Shown here one piece after another: positions 1 through 5,957 of a stretch of DNA of 7,424 bases. Position 1 is the stretch's first letter. Each line of letters begins with the position of its first letter. The notes under the pieces are model-generated. The model searched no databases. It was not told the origin of the DNA and saw only the letters and a program-made list of their open reading frames with translations. Where the stretch lies: assembly GCA_031255075.1 (NCBI GenBank), contig JAIRTF010000200.1, forward strand, positions 1 through 7,424. The letters run 5' to 3'. This DNA comes from Bifidobacteriaceae bacterium (GTDB lineage: Bacteria; Actinomycetota; Actinomycetes; Actinomycetales; WQXJ01). A program made the position numbers and the translations under genes.

Positions 1-650
1 ATCAAATCGCAGCTCATCGCTTCATCCATGACGTGGGTGGTCACCAGGATGGTGGTGCCGTTGGAGACCAAGCGTCTGAATTCGGCCCACAGTTCCAGCC
101 GCAGCACCGGGTCCAGCCCGACGGTCGGTTCGTCCAGTACCAGCAGCTGTGGTTCGTGGAGCAGGGCGATGGCGAGTGACAGCCGCCGCTTCATGCCTCC
201 GGAAAACCGTGACACCAGTGTCTTGCCCGTGTCTGCCAGCTTGAGGGCTTCAAGCAGCGTCTGCGACCGCCGCTTGAGAGCTTTGGGCGCCATCCCGTAG
301 AGGGAGCCGAAGAACTGGAGATTTTCGGTGGCGGAGAGGTCTTGGTAAAGCGCATCGGACTGGGGCATGAAGCCCACTTGTGGCCGCAGTTGCGAGCTTC
401 CTGGCTTGAACCCCAGAACCTCCACTGCGCCGGAACTTGGCCGGCTCAGGCCAACTATTTGGTTGACCAGCGTGGTTTTCCCGCAGCCTGAGGGCCCCAG
501 CAGTCCGGTGATTTGCTGTCGCGGCAACTCCAAGTCCAGCGACCGGAGCACTTCTTTCTTGCCGAATCGTTTGCTGAGCTCGTCAACGCGGACGGCTGCA
601 GTGTCTGCACCGACCGGTGCAACAGACTCGATTGAGGCGGACCGGCTCAT
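1..650 (-). CDS. ABC-2-type transporter ATP-binding protein (3' end outside window)
   Basis: Cytoplasmic ATPase subunit of an ABC exporter; the first 216 residues are visible and the C-terminus is cut by the window edge. All nucleotide-binding motifs are in order: Walker A GPSGCGKTT at residues 52-60, Q-loop glutamine at Q97 (MPQSD), signature FSGGMKRR at 149-156, Walker B LLVLDEPTVGLDP at 169-181, and H-loop TTH at 204-206. An SGGMKRR signature with the THVMDEA stretch is typical of ABC-2/DrrA-like drug or polysaccharide exporters, which work with a separate membrane permease; that permease would lie beyond the left edge. The ATG at 648-650 is preceded by AGGAAGGAG (657-665), six bases away, so the start is secure. 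A 131-nt gap separates it from the PAP2 gene upstream on the same strand. The substrate cannot be inferred. Confidence 0.93.
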   Translation of the reverse strand, partial: MSRSASIESVAPVGADTAAVRVDELSKRFGKKEVLRSLDLELPRQQITGLLGPSGCGKTTLVNQIVGLSRPSSGAVEVLGFKPGSSQLRPQVGFMPQSDALYQDLSATENLQFFGSLYGMAPKALKRRSQTLLEALKLADTGKTLVSRFSGGMKRRLSLAIALLHEPQLLVLDEPTVGLDPVLRLELWAEFRRLVSNGTTILVTTHVMDEAMSCDL

Positions 651-749
651 CAAGGGCTCCTTCCTGTCAGCCAGACTGCGAGACTAGCACCAGCCCTCGT
701 AACAGCCCCATGCCGGAGCCGAGCCGGTGTTCCGGGCAGATCACTGGTG

Positions 750-767
750 CGCCCAACCGCGTGGGCG
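750..767 (-). terminator. GC-rich hairpin after the PAP2 gene, possible terminator
   Basis: CGCCCA (750-755) and TGGGCG (762-767) form a perfect 6-bp stem with a 6-nt loop, 14 nt past the PAP2 stop codon. There is no T-tract. Many actinobacterial terminators lack one, but a 6-bp stem alone is weak evidence. It could also be a processing or stability element between the PAP2 and ABC cistrons. Confidence 0.25.
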
Positions 768-781
768 GTAGTCGGCGGTGG

Positions 782-1582
782 CTAGGCGGCCTCCACCGGC
801 TGGCTCGGCTTGGCCGTGCGGGCCGGCTTGATGAACCAGGCGATGAGCTTCTTGTCCAGCTTCAGTTTGATGGTGATGAACAAGAACAGGCCGGTCATGG
901 CGTAAGTGATGACCACGTCCATGACACAGTGCTGGTGAAGCATCAAGGTGGACAGGGTGATCAGCCCGCCCAACACCACCATGGGGTAGCGCCAGCCCGC
1001 TTTGACGCCTGGTGCCAGCGCCAGAATGATAAACAGCGAGGCCCAGTAGTTGTGGTAGCTGGGGCAGGACCCCCAAATGTTGTCCGCGCTTTTCGACAGT
1101 TCCACAATCGCGTCGTGGAACGGAGCGCCTTCCGGCAGGGTCATGAACGTGCCGTTAATGAAATCAGCCGGCCGGGTGGTGGTTGGGAACAGGGCGTAGA
1201 TGACCGAGCCCACTACGTACATCATCATCGAATTGATGGTGTAGCGGGCAAAGCCGTCTTTGCCGGTGGCAGCTAACACAATGGCTGGAATCACAAAGAA
1301 CCAAACGAACGGCCACGGCGCGTAGACCAGCACCAGTGGCGTGAACCACGGCGTGACGCGGTCAATCGGCAGTTGAAGATTGGCGGTGTGGTCAACACCC
1401 ACCAGCTCACCAAAGTATTCGGCTACAACGAAATATGACGCCGATTCGACCAGGAAAATCACGCCTGTGACAACCAGAACCTTGGCTATCGCGCGCCAAA
1501 CCACCGCGCCGCCACCGGCTTCATTGTCAACCTCGAGTTCCCGCCCGACTGCCCCGTCGGGTTCTGTAGCTGCCGTGCTCAC
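782..1582 (-). CDS. PAP2-superfamily integral membrane phosphatase/transferase
   Basis: A polytopic membrane protein of 266 residues from the chosen start. The three PAP2 phosphatase blocks are present: FPTTTRP ending in R137-P138, CPSYH at 173-177 (the PSxH block with the catalytic-site histidine), and HQHCVMD at 216-222 (H218 and D222). The CPSYH...QHxxxD pattern resembles the AUR1/inositol-phosphorylceramide-synthase-like branch more than classical PgpB, so a lipid phosphate or phosphotransfer substrate is likely but unspecified. Hydrophobic segments near residues 36-55, 82-105, 114-132, 180-193, 201-215 and 221-236 suggest about six membrane spans, with a polar N-terminal tail and a basic C-terminal tail. 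A GTG at 1580-1582 lies exactly 7 nt after a TAATGT -10 box, which favours a leaderless start; an in-frame GTG at 1589-1591 would add three residues. It lies between the TetR gene and the ABC ATPase gene on the same strand. Confidence 0.82.
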   Translation of the reverse strand: MSTAATEPDGAVGRELEVDNEAGGGAVVWRAIAKVLVVTGVIFLVESASYFVVAEYFGELVGVDHTANLQLPIDRVTPWFTPLVLVYAPWPFVWFFVIPAIVLAATGKDGFARYTINSMMMYVVGSVIYALFPTTTRPADFINGTFMTLPEGAPFHDAIVELSKSADNIWGSCPSYHNYWASLFIILALAPGVKAGWRYPMVVLGGLITLSTLMLHQHCVMDVVITYAMTGLFLFITIKLKLDKKLIAWFIKPARTAKPSQPVEAA

Positions 1583-1589
1583 AAGTCCC

Positions 1590-1595
1590 ACATTA
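1590..1595 (-). promoter_or_regulatory. -10 box TAATGT of a probable leaderless promoter for the PAP2 gene
   Basis: On the minus strand TAATGT is followed by GGGACTT and then GTG. The 7-nt gap puts the expected transcription start on the first base of the GTG codon, the usual leaderless arrangement in actinobacteria. No convincing -35 hexamer was found. No good Shine-Dalgarno exists for either candidate GTG, which supports the leaderless reading. Confidence 0.5.
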
Positions 1596-1765
1596 GCGCG
1601 CCGCCCACCGCGCTGCCGAACACAGCCCAGACCGGTTCGCCACAGTGCCGTTAAACAGTTTTGGGTCAGCCCCTAACCACATCTGTGTCCAGCCAGCCAT
1701 TGGCCGCGCGCCGCCCAAGCCTAAGAGCGGTCTGAGCAGGTTTTTCGCCAGCGCGTTTAGTGGAT

Positions 1766-2401
1766 TCAGCCCTCGTCTGCAACGATCAGTTTCGGTTCGC
1801 GGACCATTCCGCGCAGGCCGCGCCAAGCCAGGTTGGTTAGGTGGGCGGCCACTGTGGCTTTGTCCGGTTCTTTGACTTCCAGCCACCATTGGCCGGTGAA
1901 GGCGATCATTCCGACCAGCATTTGGGCGTACAAGGTGGCGGTTTCCGGGTCCAGGCCGTGGGAGTCGAATTGATTGGCCAATAGGGCTTCTACAGCGTGG
2001 GCTACATCGCCCAACATGGAGTTGAACGGACCGCGGGCTTGTGCCACCGGCGAATCGCGCACCAGGAGGCGGAAGCCGTCCTCGTTCTCTTCGATGTAGT
2101 CCAACAGGGTCAGCGCGGTACGTTCCACGGTGGATTTGGGGTGTCCAGGCTGGCCCAGGGCTGCGGACAAGCGGGTCGCCAGTTCTTTGACCTCGCGGTC
2201 CACCACCACCGCGTAGACGCCTTCTTTGCCGCCAAAGTGTTCGTAGACCACGGGCTTGGAGACCTCAGCCCGGGCGGCGATCTCTTCGACCGAAGTCGGT
2301 TCGAAGCCCTTCTCGGCGAACAGCCCGCGGGCCACCAGCACCAGTTGTTCGCGCCGTTGGACGCCTGTCATGCGGGTCTTGGGGGTCTGTTGCCGTGCCA
2401 C
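1766..2401 (-). CDS. TetR/AcrR-family transcriptional regulator
   Basis: A 211-residue one-component repressor type. The N-terminal TetR DNA-binding domain spans about residues 15-63: TGVQRREQL begins helix 1, and TSVEEIAARAEVSKPVVYEHF (36-56) forms the helix-turn-helix, followed by GGKEGVY. The remainder is an all-helical ligand/dimer domain, including QWWLEVKEPDK. From memory it resembles the conserved TetR protein beside glmU in mycobacteria (Rv1019 type), so linkage to glmU may be old. The start is a GTG at 2399-2401. It is the first usable codon, because an in-frame TGA lies two codons upstream. The Shine-Dalgarno is poor: GAAGG abuts the start and GGTGGGG is 12 nt away. Only 20 nt separate it from the end of tRNA-Gln, so it probably depends on read-through from the tRNA promoter. 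The ligand and operator are unknown; palindromes in 2598-2775 are candidates. Confidence 0.92.
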   Translation of the reverse strand: MARQQTPKTRMTGVQRREQLVLVARGLFAEKGFEPTSVEEIAARAEVSKPVVYEHFGGKEGVYAVVVDREVKELATRLSAALGQPGHPKSTVERTALTLLDYIEENEDGFRLLVRDSPVAQARGPFNSMLGDVAHAVEALLANQFDSHGLDPETATLYAQMLVGMIAFTGQWWLEVKEPDKATVAAHLTNLAWRGLRGMVREPKLIVADEG

Positions 2402-2421
2402 CCTTCAATTCTGCCCCACCG

Positions 2422-2493
2422 CTCCGCCCCTAGGACTCGAACCTAGACCAAGGGCACCAAAAACCCGTGTGCTGCCTATTACACCAAGGCGGA
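2422..2493 (-). tRNA. tRNA-Gln, anticodon UUG
   Basis: A 72-nt cloverleaf. The acceptor stem is TCCGCCT/GGGCGGA (2487-2493 with 2423-2429) and includes the U1-A72 pair typical of tRNA-Gln. The D-arm is GTGT/GCAC with an 8-nt loop. The anticodon loop TTTTGGT has TTG at 2458-2460, read on the minus strand. The T-arm is CTAGG-TTCGAGT-CCTAG. The discriminator is G and CCA is not encoded. The first anticodon-stem position is a C-T mismatch, leaving four pairs including one G-U. It decodes CAA and, by wobble, CAG. In most actinobacteria such a tRNA is charged with Glu and amidated by GatCAB (family knowledge, not shown here). Confidence 0.96.
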
Positions 2494-2499
2494 AAGCGC

Positions 2500-2529
2500 C
2501 TTCTAGTGTGCCATGACACCCGCCGCCAA
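2500..2529 (-). promoter_or_regulatory. Possible promoter for tRNA-Gln (and tetR)
   Basis: On the minus strand TTGGCG (2524-2529) and TAGAAG (2500-2505) are 18 bp apart, and the second box ends 6 nt before the first tRNA base. The -35 is acceptable; the -10 fits TANNNT only in its first two bases. If correct, the transcript starts almost at the mature 5' end of the tRNA. Confidence 0.3.
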
Positions 2530-2597
2530 GCGAACTTGCCGGGCCATCTCTTCCTTTGGGTGACCGATGCCGCAGCCTTGTCTCCCAGACACCACCG

Positions 2598-2612
2598 TTG
2601 GCCCGGGGCCAA
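2598..2612. promoter_or_regulatory. 15-bp perfect palindrome, operator candidate
   Basis: TTGGCCC-G-GGGCCAA is perfectly symmetric around base 2605. It lies about 105 bp upstream of tRNA-Gln. Size and symmetry suit a homodimeric repressor such as the neighbouring TetR protein, but no binding evidence exists and the location is not at a recognised promoter core. Confidence 0.35.
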
Positions 2613-2700
2613 GCAAACAGCCTCGTACAGGGTTCCTACCTGCCACTCGCCAGCCGAGGCGGCTCGTCTTCACCAACTAGGCGGCCGCCCTACGGAACTC

Positions 2701-2775
2701 CCAGACGCGGCTGGTGCCGCCTGTGACCAAGTCCAGGCGCGGCTGGCGCTATCTGTGGCCACGGCCAGGCGCGGC
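2701..2775. repeat. Imperfect 32-bp-period direct repeat with dyad cores upstream of glmU
   Basis: CCAGACGCGGCTGG (2701-2714), CCAGGCGCGGCTGG (2733-2746) and the partial copy CCAGGCGCGGC (2765-2775) begin exactly 32 bp apart. The first two full 32-bp units agree at 24 of 32 positions; the third agrees only in its first 11 bases. The two complete cores fit the symmetric pattern CCAGnCGCGnCTGG, so each could bind a dimer, and the spacing is about three helical turns. The array ends about 57 bp before the putative glmU -10 box. Confidence 0.6.
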
Positions 2776-2831
2776 ATCGGCGGCCAAGCTGCGGCCGGTC
2801 CGAGGCGGCAGGGGTGGGGTGTGGCGCGGTC

Positions 2832-2837
2832 TAAGCT
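2832..2837 (+). promoter_or_regulatory. Putative -10 box (TAAGCT) of the glmU-prs promoter
   Basis: TAAGCT fits TANNNT and would start transcription near 2844, giving a leader of about 39 nt with GGAG at 2870-2873, nine bases before the glmU ATG. No -35 consensus is visible at 16-18 bp spacing. Confidence 0.35.
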
Positions 2838-2882
2838 GTAGGGGTCGAGATAACGCCGGATGCCGCCTTGGAGAACTCCCTT

Positions 2883-4379
2883 ATGACCAACCCCGCCGTG
2901 ATTGTTTTGGCTGCCGGTGACGGCAAGCGCATGAAGTCCCAGACTCCGAAGGTTTTGCATCAAATTGCCGGCCGGAGCTTGTTGGGCCATGCCTTGGCGG
3001 CGGCCCGAACGGTTGAACCAGACACGGTGGTGGTCGTGGTGGGGCACCAAGCTGAGCGAGTCGGCGCCGAAGCCAGGGCCCTGTGCCCCAATGTGGTGAT
3101 TGCCCGCCAAGATGACATCCCCGGTACCGGCCGGGCGGTCCAATGCGCTTTGGCGGCCCTGGAAGCAGTTGTCCCAGAGCGGTCGGCTTGGCCCGATGAG
3201 ATTCTGGTGACCTGCGGTGATACCCCGCTCTTGGACGGCGCCACCTTGGCGGCTCTAGTTGAAGCCCACCGGGCTGGGCGCAACTCCATCACCATGTTGA
3301 CCGCTCAAGTGGATGATCCGCGTGGTTACGGCCGGATTGTTCGCGACGGATCTGGTGAGGTTGCCCAGATTGTTGAGGAGTCAGACGCCACCGCTGACCA
3401 GAAGCAGATTACCGAGGTCAACGCCGCGGTTTACGTGTTCCGGCCTGAGTCATTGCTGAGGGCGTTGGCACAGGTGGACCGGGCCAATGCTCAAGGCGAA
3501 ATGTATTTGACTGACGTGGTGGCAGCCGTCCGGGCTCACGGTGGCACGGTGGCGGCGGTGACCAGTGCTGATCCGGCGGTTATTGACGGTGTCAATGACC
3601 GGATCCAGCTGGCGGCCGCGGCCCGGAAACTGAACGACCGCTATTTGCGTCAAGCAATGATGGCAGGGGTCACCGTGGTGGACCCGGCCACCACTTGGCT
3701 GGATGCCGGCGTTGAACTGCAAGCTGATGTGACACTGCTGCCGGGAACCCATCTGGCTGGGGCCACGAGCGTCGCGGCCGGGGCTGTGATAGGCCCGTTT
3801 ACCACGCTGACGGATACGGAAGTGGGGCCGGAAGCAACTGTGGCCCAGTCGGTGGCGACCAGTGCGCAGATTGGTCCCGGTGCTTCGGTTGGTCCGTTCA
3901 GCCATTTGCGGCCGGGCACGCGGATCGGTGCGGACACCAAAGCTGGGGCTTTCACAGAGTTGAAGGCCGCTCTGTTGGCAGATGGTGCCAAGGTGCCGCA
4001 TTTGGCTTATGTGGGGGATGCATCGGTTGGTGAGGGCGCCAATGTGGGGGCTGGCACCATTTTTGCCAACTATGACGGTGTCACCAAGTCCAAGTGTCTG
4101 ATTGGCCCGGCGGTGCGGATCGGATCCAACAATGTGATTGTGGCCCCGGTTGAGATGGGTGCTGGGTCCTATTCCGGAGCGGGCACAGTGGTGCGCGGAG
4201 ATGTGCCGCCGGGTTCCTTGGCGGTCAGCGCCGGGCCTCAGCGGGTCATCGAAGGCTGGACGGTTCGCAAACGGCCGGGCACCGATAGCGCCATTGCCGC
4301 CCAGGCGGCCCTTGACAGAGCGGCCGATTTGCCCAATTCTTCTGGATCGACTCCCGATGCCCACCCGGGCAACGTCTGA
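2883..4379 (+). CDS. glmU: Bifunctional UDP-GlcNAc pyrophosphorylase / glucosamine-1-phosphate acetyltransferase GlmU
   Basis: A cytoplasmic enzyme that acetylates glucosamine-1-phosphate and then uridylates it, giving UDP-GlcNAc for peptidoglycan. It has 498 residues, close to other actinobacterial GlmU proteins. The N-terminal nucleotidyltransferase domain has LAAGDGKRMKSQTPKVLH (9-26), PGTGRAVQ (80-87), CGDTP (111-115, metal-binding D113), GYGRI (148-152), EVNAAVYVF (178-186) and NDR (238-240). A helical linker leads to the left-handed beta-helix from about residue 265. There HLRPG (R343), TELKAA (K361), VPHLAYVGDA (catalytic-type H373, Y376) and FANYDG (395-399 region) match the acetyltransferase site. 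The C-terminal tail after residue 465 is Ala/Ser-rich and of low conservation. The ATG at 2883 has GGAG nine bases upstream; an in-frame TTG at 2868 would put the Shine-Dalgarno inside the gene. prs follows 28 nt downstream, so the two form an operon. Confidence 0.98.
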   Translation: MTNPAVIVLAAGDGKRMKSQTPKVLHQIAGRSLLGHALAAARTVEPDTVVVVVGHQAERVGAEARALCPNVVIARQDDIPGTGRAVQCALAALEAVVPERSAWPDEILVTCGDTPLLDGATLAALVEAHRAGRNSITMLTAQVDDPRGYGRIVRDGSGEVAQIVEESDATADQKQITEVNAAVYVFRPESLLRALAQVDRANAQGEMYLTDVVAAVRAHGGTVAAVTSADPAVIDGVNDRIQLAAAARKLNDRYLRQAMMAGVTVVDPATTWLDAGVELQADVTLLPGTHLAGATSVAAGAVIGPFTTLTDTEVGPEATVAQSVATSAQIGPGASVGPFSHLRPGTRIGADTKAGAFTELKAALLADGAKVPHLAYVGDASVGEGANVGAGTIFANYDGVTKSKCLIGPAVRIGSNNVIVAPVEMGAGSYSGAGTVVRGDVPPGSLAVSAGPQRVIEGWTVRKRPGTDSAIAAQAALDRAADLPNSSGSTPDAHPGNV

Positions 4380-4407
4380 ACCAACAATTAAGCGGAAGGA
4401 CTCAGCC

Positions 4408-5391
4408 TTGGCCAGCGGAATTATCAGCCATGATGTAGAGAAAAGGATGGTCTTGGTCTCCGGCCGGGCTCATCCGGAGCTCGCCGAGGCGGTGGCACAG
4501 GAACTGGATTGCGAACTGGTTCCGGCCACCGCTTATGATTTCGCCAACGGCGAGATCTATGTCCGCTTCTCCGAGTCTGTGCGCGGCGCCTTCGCCTTCT
4601 GTTTGCAGGCCCACACCGCTCCGATCAACAAGTGGATCATGGAGCATCTGATCATGTGTGACGCTCTGAAGCGAGCCTCAGCCAAATCCATCACCGCCAT
4701 TGCGCCGTTCTACGGTTATGCCAGGCAAGACAAGAAGCACCGTGGCCGCGAACCAATCTCCGCCCGGTTGATGGCGGACATGTTTCGGACCGCGGGCGCG
4801 GACCGGTTGATGGCTGTCGACCTGCATACCGCCCAGATTCAGGGCTTCTTCGACGGCCCAGTTGACCATCTGTGGGCGCTGCCCATCTTGGCCAACTATG
4901 TGCGCACCCGGGTGGACCGGTCCCGGCTGACCATTGTTTCGCCTGATGCCGGCCGGGTCCGCTTGGCGGACCAGTGGTCGGATCGCTTGGGAGCACCGCT
5001 GGCCATCATTCACAAGCGCCGCGATATGGCCGTGGCCAATCAGGTCAAGGTTCACGAGCTGGTCGGCGAGGTGGAAGGCCGCAGCTGCGTCATTGTGGAC
5101 GACATGATTGACACCGCCGGCACCATTGTCCAAGCAGCCGAAGCCCTGGTGGCCAACGGCGCCAGCCAGGTGATTGTGGCGTCCACCCACGCGGTTTTGT
5201 CTGGCGAAGCAGTTGAACGGCTGGCCCGCTCCTCAATCACCGAAGTTGTTGTCACGGATACCTTGCCCATCGATGAGGAAAAGCGCATCGAAAAGCTGAC
5301 GGTGCTGTCCATTGCCCCGCTGATTGCCCGCGCCATCCGCGAAGTCTTCGACGACGGCTCAGTGACTTCCCTGTTTGACGGCAACTCCTGA
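4408..5391 (+). CDS. prs: Ribose-phosphate pyrophosphokinase (PRPP synthase)
   Basis: A cytoplasmic enzyme transferring pyrophosphate from ATP to ribose-5-phosphate, giving PRPP for purines, pyrimidines, His, Trp, NAD and actinobacterial arabinan precursors. It has 327 residues, the normal length. Family blocks seen: FANGEIYVRF (45-54), YARQDKKHRGREPISARL (104-121, ATP/catalytic flexible region), DLHTAQIQGFFDGPVDHL (138-155, metal/ATP site H140), VSPDAGRVRLADQW (177-190), and the PRPP loop VIVDDMIDTAGT (228-239). It ends TSLFDGNS. The chosen start is the TTG at 4408-4410. GGAAGGA ends seven bases before it, and the resulting N-terminus SGIISHDVEKRM aligns in length with mycobacterial PrsA. 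An ATG at 4447 would be too short at the N-terminus, and upstream ATGs lie inside glmU. It is co-transcribed with glmU. Confidence 0.97.
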   Translation: MASGIISHDVEKRMVLVSGRAHPELAEAVAQELDCELVPATAYDFANGEIYVRFSESVRGAFAFCLQAHTAPINKWIMEHLIMCDALKRASAKSITAIAPFYGYARQDKKHRGREPISARLMADMFRTAGADRLMAVDLHTAQIQGFFDGPVDHLWALPILANYVRTRVDRSRLTIVSPDAGRVRLADQWSDRLGAPLAIIHKRRDMAVANQVKVHELVGEVEGRSCVIVDDMIDTAGTIVQAAEALVANGASQVIVASTHAVLSGEAVERLARSSITEVVVTDTLPIDEEKRIEKLTVLSIAPLIARAIREVFDDGSVTSLFDGNS

Positions 5392-5404
5392 CCCCACCAA
5401 TCGC

Positions 5405-5441
5405 AAGCCTGGCTGCGGCCCGGTGCTCCGCGTAGGGGCTT
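5405..5441. terminator. Candidate bidirectional terminator between convergent prs and DUF5655 genes
   Basis: AAGCC (5405-5409) pairs with GGCTT (5437-5441), and inside it GCGG (5415-5418) pairs with CCGC (5428-5431). The composite stem fills the 49-nt gap between the two convergent stop codons and touches the DUF5655 stop. There is no T-tract on either strand, so the call rests on position and pairing. Confidence 0.35.
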
Positions 5442-5806
5442 CAGCTTCGCGCAAACTCGTAGGCCTGGCGGATCGTGCCCCGCAGCCAGTCACCGGTTGC
5501 GGTCGCCTCAGACCGCACCACGACGTGATAGTTCCACCGGTTGGCGCTGACCTGAGTGACGTTGTGGAAGCGCGAGTCTTCGAGGTGCCGGTCCAGTCTC
5601 AGGTTGACGTACAACACGCCATCGGCCGTCTTCTCATAGGCCCACAGCCACAGAAACTTGCGCTTCACCGCGAAACTCGCCTGCGCCCTGGTCTCAAAGC
5701 TGACTGGTCCGAGAGCCGTGGTGTAGGCGGCGATGGCGTCGAAGAACCGTTGGGTCTCCGGTTTGCCGGCAAAGTGACTGATCATCTTGTTGGAATCAGG
5801 AGTCAT
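5441..5806 (-). CDS. DUF5655-like hypothetical protein
   Basis: A 121-residue soluble protein without signal peptide, membrane segments or cysteines. The middle and C-terminal part resembles the DUF5655 family as I remember it: SFAVKRKFLWLWAYE (44-58), LYVNLRLDRHLEDSRFHNV (65-83), VSANRWNYHVVV (86-97) and a final WLRGTIRQAYEFA (107-119) helix. No biochemical function is established for this family to my knowledge. The ATG at 5804-5806 is preceded by GGAGGAA at five to six bases, the strongest Shine-Dalgarno in the window; a longer frame upstream would overlap the divergent ahpC and is not credible. It is transcribed divergently from ahpC across 151 bp and convergently with prs, so it is a single-gene unit inserted between prs and rplY. 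Confidence 0.8.
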   Translation of the reverse strand: MTPDSNKMISHFAGKPETQRFFDAIAAYTTALGPVSFETRAQASFAVKRKFLWLWAYEKTADGVLYVNLRLDRHLEDSRFHNVTQVSANRWNYHVVVRSEATATGDWLRGTIRQAYEFARS

Positions 5807-5835
5807 CGGATTCCTCCAGGTTGGGATGCGCCTCC

Positions 5836-5841
5836 AATCTA
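5836..5841 (-). promoter_or_regulatory. Putative -10 box (TAGATT) for the DUF5655 gene
   Basis: On the minus strand TAGATT fits TANNNT and would start a transcript near 5829 with a leader of about 23 nt containing the strong GGAGGAA site. No clear -35 box; TGGTTG stands 17 bp upstream. Confidence 0.35.
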
Positions 5842-5896
5842 GCAGCGGCTCCTTTGGCCAACCACAACCGCTCCAAGTGGGGCGCGGGGCGTGGCT

Positions 5897-5902
5897 TACA
5901 CT
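5897..5902 (+). promoter_or_regulatory. Putative -10 box (TACACT) for the ahpC-lipoprotein operon
   Basis: TACACT fits TANNNT well and would start transcription near 5909, giving a leader of about 49 nt. No -35 hexamer resembling TTGACA is found at 16-19 bp, so an activator or an alternative sigma factor is possible. Confidence 0.45.
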
Positions 5903-5908
5903 GTTGGG

Positions 5909-5926
5909 CGGACCGAATCCGGTCCG
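5909..5926 (+). promoter_or_regulatory. Perfect 7-bp inverted repeat at the predicted 5' end of the ahpC transcript
   Basis: CGGACCG (5909-5915) and CGGTCCG (5920-5926) are perfect complements around AATC. The element begins seven bases after the -10 box, so it would be either an operator overlapping +1 or a hairpin at the extreme 5' end of the mRNA. It lies 14 nt before the Shine-Dalgarno AAGGAAAGG (5941-5949). Confidence 0.5.
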
Positions 5927-5957
5927 GCAGCACACCACCAAAGGAAAGGCAGGCCAC

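Larger units (their letters stand above)
2494..2882. other. Intergenic region between tRNA-Gln and glmU, no gene seen
   Basis: These 389 nt between divergent transcripts hold no reading frame with a Shine-Dalgarno or protein-like composition. They contain the tRNA promoter, a 15-bp palindrome (2598-2612), an AGCCG-AGG-CGGCT inverted repeat (2652-2664), the 10-bp palindrome GGCGGCCGCC (2680-2689), a 32-bp-period repeat (2701-2775), and the glmU promoter and ribosome binding site (2832-2882). The density of dyads suggests a regulatory region, but GC-rich sequence makes short dyads common. Confidence 0.6.

Noticed and set aside
617..1276. Plus-strand open frame of about 219 codons opposite the PAP2 gene
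   Set aside because: It is antisense to a gene with clear family motifs, has low-complexity His/Gln/Arg composition and no ribosome site.
2680..2689. GGCGGCCGCC palindrome as an operator
   Set aside because: A 10-bp all-GC palindrome is expected by chance in DNA of this composition.
2701..2775. CRISPR-like array (32-bp period)
   Set aside because: The copies are adjacent imperfect tandem units, not identical repeats separated by unique spacers; there are fewer than three full copies and no cas genes.
2467..2841. Open frame of about 124 codons on the plus strand between tRNA-Gln and glmU
   Set aside because: It begins inside the tRNA gene on the opposite strand, has no ribosome site, and its composition (Arg/Ala/Gln-rich, no domains) is that of chance GC-rich frames.
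2868..2882. TTG start for glmU five codons upstream
   Set aside because: It would place the GGAG ribosome site inside the coding region; the ATG at 2883 fits better.
4138..4407. Long N-terminal extension of the PRPP synthase frame
   Set aside because: It overlaps the conserved end of glmU in another frame, and the TTG at 4408 has a good Shine-Dalgarno and gives the family length.
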